A DNA stretch of 32,411 nucleotides, taken from assembly GCA_020852075.1 (NCBI GenBank), contig JADZBN010000044.1, positions 1 through 32,411 on the forward strand, in the 5' to 3' direction. Positions 1-9,440 of the stretch are shown here, one piece after another. Below the pieces are notes generated by a model, which made no database searches, was not told where the DNA came from, and saw only the letters and a program-made list of their open reading frames with translations. The stretch's first letter is position 1; every line of letters begins with the position of its first letter. A program made the position numbers and the translations under genes. This DNA is from Bacteroidia bacterium. Lineage in GTDB: Bacteria > Bacteroidota > Bacteroidia > AKYH767-A > 2013-40CM-41-45.

Positions 1-3000
1 CTCTGGTTTTTAACCCAACTTAATCCTGTGGTTTCAGTGATCCTTGGGTTTTCAATTTCAAATCCGGCCGGAAGCATATCCGTGATTATTATATTGTCCA
101 GCCTGGAGCGTTCAAGGTTTGTAAGGGTCAGCTTAACAATAATCAAATCACCTTGCTTAAAACGCATTGACGTGACCGGTTGTCCAAACCGGTTATAAAA
201 TGATTTGCGTATTTGAAGAAACTTATCTTCTTCTTTCACATTTCCCGAAGAACTAAGTCCTTCGGCCTCCCAAAAATAATATAAATTACCCGGGCCGGTT
301 ATACTGACATCCACCGGCTTCCCGTTGATTCCATTCGTAAGAATCACATCTTTTCCTGAAAATTTTTCTGCAGGCAGGCCCTCCGCCGTTATGGTTGCAG
401 AAATTTTTTCCATGGCATTCTTCCTTGAAAATTTTCCAAGAGCGAGGAAGGAAAACGCTGCCTCCTGTGTATTCAGATACGGTGCATCACTTACAGCTTT
501 TGACAGGTGACGGACCATTTGGGGAATTGCACGGTTTCCGGGATCTGTTTCCAGAAGAGCGTTCAGGGCTATGGCTTCGTCCCGGATATAACTGTAAAAG
601 CTTCCACCGGTAACGGAGATGGATCGCTCTCCCTGAAATGATGTGGGAACCAGCAATTCATAATTATTCCTGTCGCCTGATGCAAGATATGAACAGGCAA
701 GCAGGTACCTTCCATCCAGTGCAACACGGTCAAGATGCGCCTTATAATAGTTCATGGTACTGATGTCGGGCTTTCCGTAAACAGCAAGTAGATAAAGCGC
801 ATAAAAATTTTCTTTTGAAAAAACACTTCTTTCCTCCAATACACCCGATCCATCCAGATAACGGTAGTTCTTCTCCACATTGTGTTCCTTCACCTTCTGG
901 GCTATGTATGACAAAGCACGTTGTACCACCTGATCCCGGACTTCATAACCGGCTTTCCTTGCCTCTGCGAGAAAATGCAGCGCATAATTACTTCCCCACC
1001 AGGAAACCTGGTCGCCTCCCGGCCAGAAAGAAAATCCTCCATTGAATACCTGCATCCCCTCGATTTTACGAATGGCCGTCTGGACATTGGCGGCAGGGTT
1101 CATATCGGAAGAGGCGGCATATTTCATGTTTCGGGCGAGATCGGAAAAATATATCTGGGGAAAAGCTTTTGACACGGTCTGCTCCAGGCATCCGAAAGGA
1201 TATCCAAGAAGGTAACTGAGCGGACGTGAAAACTGAACCACGGGATTTTGACTTATGACCAGTTTTGCCCTGACCGTTGAAGGAATGAAATCATTTGTAA
1301 CCTGTATCCTGCCCATTCCGCTTACCGTACCCGATCCGTTGGTTTTTAGAAGCGAGGTAACCGGGCGAACCGAAATATCTGTATGATCAGAAAATGTTTC
1401 ATTCATTGCCTTAACCTGAATATCTACCGCCCCTGCTCCCCATACACCATCCGCAACAATCCGGAATACAACTTTCTGTTCCAACCCGCCATCAAGCTTT
1501 GTTGCTACGGTATTGCTGCCTGCCATTTTAAGCGGCCCGGACAGCCTGACTGTAGCAACCGCATCCGAAGACTTCTTTGTGGTATTCGTAAGAGTAACCG
1601 GCATATTCAGTGTGTCTCCCGGAGAAAGAAACCGGGGTATGGATGGAGAAATTATTACCGGATCCGCAACCCTGATATGTGTATCTGCGCTTCCAAACGC
1701 CTGATCCCTGTAAACACAGGCCATCACACGCAGGTCTCCCGAAAACTGAGGGATATCAAAAGTATAGGTGACGGTTCCATTGTCATTAACGTCAAGAATC
1801 CCGCTCCAGCATGAGACCAGTTTCACCCTTTTATTACTCAGTGGATTGACCCTGCCACTCATCATTTCCCGATCTGCCTGGTCACCTCCGGTTGAGGATT
1901 TTTGCAGCTTCAGGTCAGGAAACAGATACGGATATACATCGGATGCCTGCACGGTCAGCGCTTTTTTCTGGTAAAAATACCCGTACGGATCCGGCGTTTT
2001 ATACTGCCGGATCGCCAGTATTCCCTCATCCACGACTGCTATGGTTGCTTTGATATTTTTCCCGGGAAGCGTTTTTAATGTTACCGTCTGTTTTGTTTTG
2101 CTCCTTGAAACGCTATTTACCGTCAGTGATACAGGCATCCTGCAGGAGGATTTATCCACTTTTAATGAGAGGAAACCGTGTGCAACCGTAAGAGGAATGG
2201 ACTGGTCATCAAGGGATCTGAACAAGGTAGCAGTAATGTAGATATTGGGCATATAGCTTTCCTTCAGGGGAACTTCAATACGTGCCGTTTTGCTTTCTGT
2301 ATTTATGTACCGGTATTCAATAACCTTATCACATTCCATGGTAATCAGCAGCCGGCCATTGAATGGTGTTTTGAAAATAAGAATAGCATTTTCACCCATC
2401 TGATACGCATCCTTGTCCGCCACAATATCAACCTGGCCCTCCGGATTCACCTGAAAGGAAGTATTGCTGGTATAGCCCCATCCAAAGGCATAAAAATCAG
2501 ACGTGACATACGCTTTACTCCCTGGCGTCGAAATACGGATTTCATATTCACCGGATTCCCCGGGCGTAAAATCATAATTTGTTCCGCCTGCTGCAATATC
2601 CAAATTTTGTTCCTGCAGTATCACTTCCTTTTTCCTGGATACATATCTTACCCTGCTGCCGTATTCATCTTTTTCAAGTGAAGTGTACCAGTCGAACCTG
2701 ACCACTTTTACAAGAGCCTTCGCGGCAACCCCTTTACCTGAATGATTTACCGCTGCGAGCGGAATTCGTAAAGCTTCACCGCGGTTCACATACCTGTCAT
2801 CCATCCGGATTCCGAAAAAAGTATTTTGGGTAAAAACGGGAAATTCCTTTACCCGGTTTACGGGCCTGCCCGTCTCATCAAAAACGGTGGCGTGAACACT
2901 GCATGACAACAGTCCCTGGTCTTTCCATTCAGGAGGTGCTTTGAATACTTCTCCGGCTTTTCCCTCCGCATTTGTCGTTCCTTCCCTGACATCATTGGTC

Positions 3001-5228
3001 GTAAACTGAAGATTGTTTCCCGTTGTTATGTCAAATGAATATCCCGGAAAATTCTTTGCGTTAAATGCCTTCCGGGTAACGGAAAAATCCATTTCATACT
3101 TTCGGCCGGCAGCCGGCGGGCCAAAATAATTGAGTGCTGCAATTTCTGCTCTCAGGGAATCTCCGGTTTCCAGACTTTCGCGCGACAGGGAGAGCCTGAG
3201 ATCTATTCTGTCGGGCAGGAATTCCTCAACACTTATATATTTAGATGCAATCAGGACCTCGTTTGAGGTCAGCAGTTCCAAGGAATAATTTCCGGTCAAT
3301 GCAGAACCGGGCAGTTCAAAGGAAGATTCGAGTGATCCCTGTGCGTCGAGGTTTCCCCGCACACTTCTGAATTCTTTACCGTTCGGCATGATGAGACGTA
3401 TTTTCACAGGCAGTCCTGACTGTTTCATCCAGGTTTCAGTCCTCACGATGCTGTTCATCCGGATCGTTTCACCGGGCCGGTAAATTGACCGGTCGCCATA
3501 CATAAATGCCATTAATCCCGAAGATCCTGGCCTCCGTCCGCCTACATCAAACCTGCTGTTATTCACCCTGGAATCCCGGAATGAAATAAAATTGAAATCC
3601 TTCTCCGAAGTCACGGTAATCATGGACGGGGTAAAATCCGGTTTCCGGTTCCGTATCTCCGAAAACTTAGCAACCCCGTCCCTGTCTGACCGTGCAGTCA
3701 TCATAACCTGATTGTTATTGCTGACCAATGACACTTTTACCCCTTCGAGTGGCTGTGTGGAAAGAATAGAATTCAAAAAAACATAAACATCGTTTTCTCC
3801 CTGTTTTACGATCATCCCGATATCAGAAACCGCAATGAGTCTTGTGTCACTGAGCCATTGTCTGTCATCCGAAGCTACCTGAATCAGATAAACTCCATGA
3901 TAAGCGCCTGTTTCATCGAAGTTGAGGTTCAGCAGTTTTGTTCCGTTGGATACTGCAAGGTCCCTGGTCTGGTAAACCTTATCCATTATCTTGTCTCCAA
4001 ATTCTGAAATTTCATATACGCTGTAATTGTATCCGCCGGTATTGTATTCTCCTTCGTCGTCGTACCAGGAATCCGTGTACCGGTTATTTTTCAGAAAATG
4101 CTGAATATTGTTTTCATAGATTTTCCAGATGGTAACTCTGACTTGGGGAAGGCTGCTGATTCGTACAGCAATGTTTTTCGATCCCCTGGATGACAGGTAC
4201 ATGGCCTTCTGGCTGACAAAAGAAATGGACGGTTCCATTTCACCAAAAGAGAGCGATGTGGAATAATCCGAATGCAGGAATCCTCCCAGAAGGCCCTTCA
4301 TATTCTTTGTTATAGTAACCTGATAGGCAGTTCCTGAAGAAAAATCACCGCCAATGATAAAGCCATTATACACCGGCCGTATGGTAAAGGGAAGTTGCGG
4401 ATCCAGCTTAATGTGTTCTTTAATCTCAGTTGCATCAACTGACTGGTTTGTATAGACATGAATGAAGCTTTCCGAATTTTCATATTCCGCAAGAACCTGG
4501 GAAATTTCCAGTTGACCGGGAGACGGAACCGAAACGGATCTGGTGATTTTCCCGGTAGTGTGATAATCACTGTTGAGACAGGAAAGGCCTGGATTGATTT
4601 CAACACTGACCGGCATTGTTTCTACCCTGTCGAGAGGAATATTGTCTATCAGGTATGTGACATTTTCTGAGGCAGTATTACTTTTCAGGGTAAATTCCGT
4701 TGCTTTGCCGCCCAGTGAAACAGAAGACAACTGTGACACCACAACGGGGTCAACCGGATAATTAAATGTCAGGGTTACCAGTAATGCGGCGGCATTCTGG
4801 TAACTTTCTGAAACCGTCCAGAAAGCAGTTCCGTCTTCCAGATCCAGGTAGGGGGTATGTGTTTTGAATGAAACACCCTCCCATATATCCAACAGGGGGG
4901 AATTGTATTTCAGAATGTTCTTTGTGAGAGAAATGGTATAACCGGTACTCGGACTGAATCCGTTTACCGGTGAGAACACCAACTCCCTTGGGCTGTTCCA
5001 TTTGTATTTTCCCTGAACAGCCGGTGTTATGGAAAGATAAGAAAGGGTATCCCAAATACCCGTAAGCGAATCGGGAACAAGATCCCTGTTGAAAGTGAAG
5101 CTCAGATTTTGCTGTACGCCAATTTCATCGCCGAAGTTTCTGTTTTCCACCTTTACATGATGCTGATTGATACAGGAAACGGTGATGCAATACAGCAGCA
5201 TCAAAAAAATGACGGGTTGATTTCTCAT
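1..5228 (-). CDS. Alpha-2-macroglobulin family lipoprotein (YfhM-like), 3' end outside window
   Basis: One uninterrupted frame runs from the ATG at 5228 to the window edge, about 1742 codons, so the C-terminus is missing. The N-terminus (MRNQPVIFLMLLYCITVSC) is a hydrophobic signal ending in a plausible lipobox with Cys19, which suggests a lipid-anchored envelope protein. A macroglobulin MG-domain signature YRPGE lies at about residues 583-587. The thioester motif GCLEQ is intact, with Cys and Gln codons at 1190-1179 (about residues 1347-1350), followed by a helical thioester-domain region. The last visible part (LPAGFEIENP) resembles the C-terminal domain of bacterial COG2373 proteins. In this family the thioester is thought to trap attacking proteases covalently, and the gene is often linked to pbpC; whether pbpC follows here cannot be seen. 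aspS lies upstream on the same strand, about 140 bp away. Confidence 0.9.
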   Translation of the reverse strand, partial: MRNQPVIFLMLLYCITVSCINQHHVKVENRNFGDEIGVQQNLSFTFNRDLVPDSLTGIWDTLSYLSITPAVQGKYKWNSPRELVFSPVNGFSPSTGYTISLTKNILKYNSPLLDIWEGVSFKTHTPYLDLEDGTAFWTVSESYQNAAALLVTLTFNYPVDPVVVSQLSSVSLGGKATEFTLKSNTASENVTYLIDNIPLDRVETMPVSVEINPGLSCLNSDYHTTGKITRSVSVPSPGQLEISQVLAEYENSESFIHVYTNQSVDATEIKEHIKLDPQLPFTIRPVYNGFIIGGDFSSGTAYQVTITKNMKGLLGGFLHSDYSTSLSFGEMEPSISFVSQKAMYLSSRGSKNIAVRISSLPQVRVTIWKIYENNIQHFLKNNRYTDSWYDDEGEYNTGGYNYSVYEISEFGDKIMDKVYQTRDLAVSNGTKLLNLNFDETGAYHGVYLIQVASDDRQWLSDTRLIAVSDIGMIVKQGENDVYVFLNSILSTQPLEGVKVSLVSNNNQVMMTARSDRDGVAKFSEIRNRKPDFTPSMITVTSEKDFNFISFRDSRVNNSRFDVGGRRPGSSGLMAFMYGDRSIYRPGETIRMNSIVRTETWMKQSGLPVKIRLIMPNGKEFRSVRGNLDAQGSLESSFELPGSALTGNYSLELLTSNEVLIASKYISVEEFLPDRIDLRLSLSRESLETGDSLRAEIAALNYFGPPAAGRKYEMDFSVTRKAFNAKNFPGYSFDITTGNNLQFTTNDVREGTTNAEGKAGEVFKAPPEWKDQGLLSCSVHATVFDETGRPVNRVKEFPVFTQNTFFGIRMDDRYVNRGEALRIPLAAVNHSGKGVAAKALVKVVRFDWYTSLEKDEYGSRVRYVSRKKEVILQEQNLDIAAGGTNYDFTPGESGEYEIRISTPGSKAYVTSDFYAFGWGYTSNTSFQVNPEGQVDIVADKDAYQMGENAILIFKTPFNGRLLITMECDKVIEYRYINTESKTARIEVPLKESYMPNIYITATLFRSLDDQSIPLTVAHGFLSLKVDKSSCRMPVSLTVNSVSRSKTKQTVTLKTLPGKNIKATIAVVDEGILAIRQYKTPDPYGYFYQKKALTVQASDVYPYLFPDLKLQKSSTGGDQADREMMSGRVNPLSNKRVKLVSCWSGILDVNDNGTVTYTFDIPQFSGDLRVMACVYRDQAFGSADTHIRVADPVIISPSIPRFLSPGDTLNMPVTLTNTTKKSSDAVATVRLSGPLKMAGSNTVATKLDGGLEQKVVFRIVADGVWGAGAVDIQVKAMNETFSDHTDISVRPVTSLLKTNGSGTVSGMGRIQVTNDFIPSTVRAKLVISQNPVVQFSRPLSYLLGYPFGCLEQTVSKAFPQIYFSDLARNMKYAASSDMNPAANVQTAIRKIEGMQVFNGGFSFWPGGDQVSWWGSNYALHFLAEARKAGYEVRDQVVQRALSYIAQKVKEHNVEKNYRYLDGSGVLEERSVFSKENFYALYLLAVYGKPDISTMNYYKAHLDRVALDGRYLLACSYLASGDRNNYELLVPTSFQGERSISVTGGSFYSYIRDEAIALNALLETDPGNRAIPQMVRHLSKAVSDAPYLNTQEAAFSFLALGKFSRKNAMEKISATITAEGLPAEKFSGKDVILTNGINGKPVDVSITGPGNLYYFWEAEGLSSSGNVKEEDKFLQIRKSFYNRFGQPVTSMRFKQGDLIIVKLTLTNLERSRLDNIIITDMLPAGFEIENPRITETTGLSWVKNQ

Positions 5229-5368
5229 AGTGACGGATGATTGACAGACATCAAAAATTTTTCAGGTTCCGGCATGTACATTGGATACATGGTGTCCGGA
5301 TGTATAAATGTAATGATTGAAAGAAAAAATAATACTGTTTTTGAAAAAAGTAAATAAAAACCCGTCTG

Positions 5369-7150
5369 CTATATCACCTGTGAAGATCCGGAAGCGTTGG
5401 TCCCCGGTTCGGGAACGGCAATACCGAGTTCTTTCAGTTGGTCCGTGGAAAGGGGGGCCGGTGAATCAATCATGACATCGCGGCCGGAGTTGTTTTTGGG
5501 AAAAGCAATAAAATCCCTGATGGAATCAGCACCTCCGAAAAGCGCACAGATCCTGTCAAAGCCAAATGCGATACCTCCGTGCGGCGGTGCTCCGTATTCA
5601 AAGGCATTCATAAGGAAGCCAAACTGGGTCACCGCCTCTGTCTCGGAGAAGCCCAGTAACGCGAACATTTTCTGCTGGAGATTACGGTTATGAATCCGAA
5701 CGGAGCCTCCGCCCACCTCCACGCCGTTTATTACCATATCATACGCGTTGGCGCGGACATTCCCCGGATCGGTGTCAAGCAGTGATGTGTCTTCCGGCTT
5801 TGGAGAAGTAAACGGGTGATGCATGGCATGCCACCTTCCTGTTTCATCATCCCATTCCAGCAGTGGAAAATCCGTTACCCACAAGGCTGAAAAAATATCC
5901 TTATTTCTAAGACCCAGCCGTGATCCCATCTCAAGCCTCAGTTCACTCATGGCTTTCCTTGTTTGTTTTTCCGGACCAGCCAGAACGAGGATAAGGTCTT
6001 CTTTACCGGCCTGGCATACCTCCGCCCAGCCGGCAAGGTCGGCTGGCGAATAAAATTTATCTACGGAAGATTTTACGGAACCATCCACCTGCACCCTGGC
6101 ATACACCAGTCCTGTCGCGCCGATCTGTGGCCGCTTCACCCAATCCGTCAGTTCGTCCAGTTGTTTTCGTGTATAAGAAGCTGCGCCTTGGACTGCAATG
6201 GCAAGAATTACCTCTGCATCTTCAAATACTTTAAATCCCCGTCCCTTAACCTGCATGGAAAGATCCCTGATCAGCATGGCAAACCGTGTATCGGGTTTGT
6301 CGTTACCGTAATTTTTCATGGCATCAGCATAACTCATCCTGGGCAACTCTCCGATCTGAATACCCTTAACTTCCTGAAAGAGGTAACGAACCAATCCTTC
6401 GAATGTGTGGAGAATATCATCCTGGTCAACAAAACTCATCTCACAATCAATCTGAGTAAATTCGGGTTGTCTGTCTGCACGAAGGTCTTCATCGCGAAAA
6501 CACTTTACGATCTGATAATACTTATCCATTCCCGCAACCATGAGTAATTGCTTGAAGGTTTGGGGCGATTGCGGCAGTGCGTAAAATTCACCGCGGTTCA
6601 TCCGGGAGGGAACAACAAAATCCCGTGCCCCTTCAGGTGTGGACTTGATGAGTACCGGTGTTTCCACCTCCACAAAACCCATGGAACGAAGACAGGTCCT
6701 TGTTGCCGCCGCCATTTCAGAACGAAGCATGAGAGCATCACGTACAGGTGTCCTTCTGATGTCGAGGTAACGGAATTTCATCCTGAGGTCATCACCCCCG
6801 TCGGTATGTTCCTCAATGGTAAATGGGGGTACCCTGGATTCATTCAGTATTTCCAGTTCTGTCACTCTGATTTCTATCTCTCCGGTAGGAATCTTAGGAT
6901 TCTTACTGCTGCGTTCTGTGACAATGCCTCCGACTCTGACAACAAACTCCCTTCCCAGTTTTCGGGCCTTTTCACACAGCAGCGCATCCGTCTCCATATT
7001 AAAAACAAGCTGCGTAATACCGTACCTGTCACGGAGATCGGTGAATGTCATGCCTCCCAGATCACGCGAACGGTGAATCCATCCACAAAGAAAAACGGCA
7101 TTTCCGGTATTCTTCAGATTCAATTCGCCACAGGTATGGGTTCGTAACAT
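5369..7150 (-). CDS. aspS: Aspartyl-tRNA synthetase
   Basis: Class II aminoacyl-tRNA synthetase that charges tRNA-Asp with aspartate; 593 residues, the usual bacterial length. An N-terminal OB-fold anticodon-binding domain (about residues 1-105) is followed by the catalytic core. Motif 1 is around residues 164-183. Motif 2, [14 protein letters not shown], is at 218-231. A GAD-type insertion fills the middle. Motif 3, GGIAFGFDR, is at 525-533. The ATG at 7150 lies about 30 bp below a TACCTTTG -7 box. An asnS gene is also present in the window, so an indirect tRNA-Asn route need not depend on this enzyme. Confidence 0.97.
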   Translation of the reverse strand: MLRTHTCGELNLKNTGNAVFLCGWIHRSRDLGGMTFTDLRDRYGITQLVFNMETDALLCEKARKLGREFVVRVGGIVTERSSKNPKIPTGEIEIRVTELEILNESRVPPFTIEEHTDGGDDLRMKFRYLDIRRTPVRDALMLRSEMAAATRTCLRSMGFVEVETPVLIKSTPEGARDFVVPSRMNRGEFYALPQSPQTFKQLLMVAGMDKYYQIVKCFRDEDLRADRQPEFTQIDCEMSFVDQDDILHTFEGLVRYLFQEVKGIQIGELPRMSYADAMKNYGNDKPDTRFAMLIRDLSMQVKGRGFKVFEDAEVILAIAVQGAASYTRKQLDELTDWVKRPQIGATGLVYARVQVDGSVKSSVDKFYSPADLAGWAEVCQAGKEDLILVLAGPEKQTRKAMSELRLEMGSRLGLRNKDIFSALWVTDFPLLEWDDETGRWHAMHHPFTSPKPEDTSLLDTDPGNVRANAYDMVINGVEVGGGSVRIHNRNLQQKMFALLGFSETEAVTQFGFLMNAFEYGAPPHGGIAFGFDRICALFGGADSIRDFIAFPKNNSGRDVMIDSPAPLSTDQLKELGIAVPEPGTNASGSSQVI

Positions 7151-7180
7151 AGAATTCCGGATTGATGAAAATCAGGTTTG

Positions 7181-7188
7181 CAAAGGTA
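7181..7188 (-). promoter_or_regulatory. Putative -7 box for aspS
   Basis: TACCTTTG read on the minus strand matches the Bacteroidota -7 consensus TAnnTTTG, about 30 bp before the aspS ATG. No clear TTTG -33 element lies 19 bp further upstream; only an ATTTC is there. Confidence 0.4.
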
Positions 7189-7211
7189 GAAAAACGAAAA
7201 AACCGTGAAAT

Positions 7212-7238
7212 AAAAAAAGCGGCCCTTGAGCCGCTTTT
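7212..7238 (-). terminator. Rho-independent terminator of the small barrel gene
   Basis: AAAAGCGGC pairs with GCCGCTTTT (9 bp, 6-nt loop). On the minus strand the stem runs into seven T, 28 bp past the stop codon of the outer-membrane protein gene. The A-rich other flank gives it weak potential in the opposite direction. Confidence 0.8.
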
Positions 7239-7265
7239 GTAAATGCAATAGGAAAACGCTTCCTG

Positions 7266-7829
7266 TTATTTTCCGCCAAATACGTACGCTGCCCGTATCC
7301 CGAAATAGGATGAGGTGCTTCCAGTGGTTGAAATCATCTGGTAGCGCGCACCAATGTCAATATTGGCAAGGTGATAACCGATTTCAGGAGCATAGCTGAA
7401 ATCGCTGGAAGATGCGGTATTGGACACTTCCGTTCCCATAATAGTGACCGTAGATTTTGCTGAAGAGGCATGAATGCCGAGTTCAACTGCTCCATAAAAC
7501 CCATTCATCATTTCTGAAAAATAATATTTAGCTCCCACCTGAACGGGTATCATTGACCAGGTAAATTTATATTCAAATCCTGGTACACTTTCTGTTTTTG
7601 ATCCGAAGGTGATATACCCTACGGTTCCTGTCAATGCAATATTATCACTCACCGGGTGTTCATAGCGGACACTTGCACCAAAACCGGTACCTGCCGCGTC
7701 CCCAAAGTCCCCTGTGGGGAATGCTCCTTCAAGGCCTATGGAGAATCTGCCGCTCTGCGAAAATGCAGGTGTAGTTCCCAATAAACATACTGCCGAAAGA
7801 ACCAATACATTCAATACAATTTTTTTCAT
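7266..7829 (-). CDS. Outer-membrane beta-barrel protein (porin-like, about 187 aa)
   Basis: The start is placed at the ATG at 7829 because it begins a clear Sec signal peptide (MKKIVLNVLVLSAVCLLG...AFSQ); an upstream in-frame ATG at 7874 would add 15 unlikely residues and lies upstream of the -7 box. The mature part has alternating short beta strands with Gly turns, e.g. FSIGLEGAFPTGDFGDAAGTGFG, VRYEHPVSDNIALTGTVGYI, VQVGAKYYF and YFGIRAAYVFGGK ending in a C-terminal strand, typical of small OmpW/OMP_b-brl-like proteins. Substrate and function are unknown. It is a single gene with its own -7 box and terminator. Confidence 0.8.
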   Translation of the reverse strand: MKKIVLNVLVLSAVCLLGTTPAFSQSGRFSIGLEGAFPTGDFGDAAGTGFGASVRYEHPVSDNIALTGTVGYITFGSKTESVPGFEYKFTWSMIPVQVGAKYYFSEMMNGFYGAVELGIHASSAKSTVTIMGTEVSNTASSSDFSYAPEIGYHLANIDIGARYQMISTTGSTSSYFGIRAAYVFGGK

Positions 7830-7853
7830 GGAATTTGGTTTTTTGATTATGCA

Positions 7854-7861
7854 CAAATGTA
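7854..7861 (-). promoter_or_regulatory. Putative -7 box for the barrel gene at 7266-7829
   Basis: TACATTTG on the minus strand, 24 bp before the ATG at 7829, matches TAnnTTTG exactly. No matching -33 box was seen. It supports the downstream start. Confidence 0.4.
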
Positions 7862-8020
7862 CGAAAGGTTCCATATAGGGTTTCTTATTCAGGTCATTTT
7901 CTAATTATTTTTCAAAATTTGTAACTTTATTCGATGGGATGTTGCGTTATACCCGGAACAACGACTACTCCATTAGTTGTATAAAATTCATCTAATTAAA
8001 AATAAAGTGTCAGGAATACC

Positions 8021-8458
8021 ATGGAACCATCCGATGAACATTTTATGAAGGCGGCCCTTGCAGAAGCCCATAAAGCCTTTGAAATTGACGAAGTTCCGGT
8101 GGGCGCCGTAGTGGTTTCAAAAGGTAAAATCATAGGCAGGGGACACAATCTGACCGAGCGCCTGAATGATACAACCGCACATGCGGAAATGCAGGCCATT
8201 ACAGCCGCCTCAAATTACCTGGGAGGAAAATACCTTGATGAATGTACGCTTTACGTAACCCTTGAGCCCTGTGTAATGTGCGCAGGTGCCACCTTTTGGG
8301 CACATCTGGGAAGAATTGTATATGGTGCAAGGGATGATAAAAGAGGATTTCTGAAAATGTCGGGGGATATTCTTCACCCGAAAACTGTGTTGGCCGGTGG
8401 AATTCTTGAAAAAGAATGCAGCAACCTGATTACTGATTTTTTCCGGAAGAAACGTTAA
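8021..8458 (+). CDS. tadA: tRNA adenosine(34) deaminase
   Basis: Zinc-dependent deaminase expected to convert A34 to inosine in tRNA-Arg(ACG). It has 145 residues, near the usual length. The zinc and catalytic motifs are visible: HAE at residues 54-56 (His ligand and proton-shuttling Glu) and PCVMC at 83-87 (two Cys ligands). PVGAVVV near the N-terminus and the tail GRIVYGARDDKRG are also typical of TadA. A related nucleobase deaminase is possible but less likely. Its 3' end overlaps the convergent response regulator by 29 bp. Confidence 0.92.
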   Translation: MEPSDEHFMKAALAEAHKAFEIDEVPVGAVVVSKGKIIGRGHNLTERLNDTTAHAEMQAITAASNYLGGKYLDECTLYVTLEPCVMCAGATFWAHLGRIVYGARDDKRGFLKMSGDILHPKTVLAGGILEKECSNLITDFFRKKR

Positions 8459-8873
8459 GTTTTTCAGGTACCTGTTTCAGTGTAAGCAGTGCTTCCCGTG
8501 TCAGAGGTTTGTCGATCTGGTCGAACATGAATTCATATTGAAAAACTTTTTTCAGTTGTTCCGGATTAGGCATCACCGAGAGAATAATAATCCGGGTTTT
8601 CCCGGTAATAAATCCGGGAAGATTCCGGAATTCTTCAATGAAATCATAGCCATTCATCATAGGAAGATGCATATCCAGAAAAATCCAGTCGGGGGCTGAG
8701 GAGGCTGAACCACATTCTTCCCTGAGGTAATGCAAGGCCTCTTCGCCGCTGCTGGTAACTGTAATACGTGCAGCAAAGGATGTCAGTTCCATCAGACGCC
8801 GATTCACCAGAACGTCTATCTCGCTGTCGTCCACAAGGAGTACACTGTTATACGTAAATCCGGAATCAGTCAT
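8430..8873 (-). CDS. Single-domain response regulator
   Basis: A stand-alone CheY-like receiver of 147 residues starting from the ATG at 8873 (a TTG at 8912 is the only longer start). Acidic pair D15-D16, phospho-acceptor D67 in IFLDMHLP, switch Ser99 in IIILSV and K122-P123 in DQIDKPL are all present, so it should be phosphorylatable. There is no output domain. It is the second gene of a tandem pair, 52 bp after its paralogue. No histidine kinase is in the window. Its last 29 bp overlap the end of tadA on the other strand. Confidence 0.88.
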   Translation of the reverse strand: MTDSGFTYNSVLLVDDSEIDVLVNRRLMELTSFAARITVTSSGEEALHYLREECGSASSAPDWIFLDMHLPMMNGYDFIEEFRNLPGFITGKTRIIILSVMPNPEQLKKVFQYEFMFDQIDKPLTREALLTLKQVPEKLNVSSGKNQ

Positions 8874-8925
8874 TGGGGGAAGCGCCGAAAGATCTATGGC
8901 AAAAATAGGCAAACAGAGGCAGAAC

Positions 8926-9327
8926 TCAAATATGCAAAGCGTCCAGAACGGCCTTGTTCAGCGGCTTATTCAGGAACTTGTACACGTATTTATTCTGATT
9001 TGCTTTGTTAAGATCCTTGAAACTTTCAGAGGTTGACAGCATCACCACCCTGCATTTGCCCTTCACTGCGTCATTCAGTTTTTCAAATTCTTCAAGGAAT
9101 CCAAATCCATCCATGTTGGGCATCATGATATCCAGGAAAATAACAGACGGCAGGGTATCGGGGTTGACAGCCCTGTTCTTCAGGTCTGCAAGAGCCTGGA
9201 CTGCACCCTGGTGAACAATAACTTCTGAAGAGAAATTCTCGTTCTCCAGGAGTTTCTTATTGATGAAATTATCGAGTTCATTATCATCAACAAGCATGAC
9301 ATTTTTAAAGCGGGGGGAGGCACTCAT
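8926..9327 (-). CDS. Single-domain response regulator
   Basis: A 133-residue receiver-only protein. D14-D15 (LVDDNELDN), phospho-acceptor D66 (VIFLDIMMP), Ser98/Thr99 (VVMLSTS) and K121-P122 (FLNKPLN) are conserved. It resembles the downstream regulator (same ELDNFINKKLLE-type helix 1 and EEFEKL/EEFRNL after the active loop), which points to an old tandem duplication. Such orphan receivers in Bacteroidota often act by protein-protein contact, but partners cannot be deduced here. Start at the ATG at 9327. Confidence 0.88.
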   Translation of the reverse strand: MSASPRFKNVMLVDDNELDNFINKKLLENENFSSEVIVHQGAVQALADLKNRAVNPDTLPSVIFLDIMMPNMDGFGFLEEFEKLNDAVKGKCRVVMLSTSESFKDLNKANQNKYVYKFLNKPLNKAVLDALHI

Positions 9328-9380
9328 TGGGAGTTATGTTTGCCGGTAAAAATAAAAATTATCGGGTGAACAGAACTTAT

Positions 9381-9415
9381 TGAAAAAGAAAAAGGGCTGA
9401 TGATTTATCAGCCCC
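9381..9415 (-). terminator. Rho-independent terminator of the CHU_C gene
   Basis: GGGCTGAT (9394-9401) pairs with ATCAGCCC (9407-9414), an 8-bp stem with a 5-nt loop. On the minus strand it is followed by TTTTTCTTTTTC. It lies 26 bp past the CHU_C stop and separates that gene from the response regulators. Confidence 0.8.
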
Positions 9416-9440
9416 TTTTATGTTTATGTTCTTCGGGTAA

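Noticed and set aside
1383-2681. Plus-strand open frames opposite the macroglobulin gene
   Set aside because: They are antisense shadows; the minus-strand frame is continuous and carries the thioester motif.
5963-7147. Long plus-strand open frames opposite aspS
   Set aside because: They mirror a confidently identified gene and show no domain, signal peptide or sensible composition.
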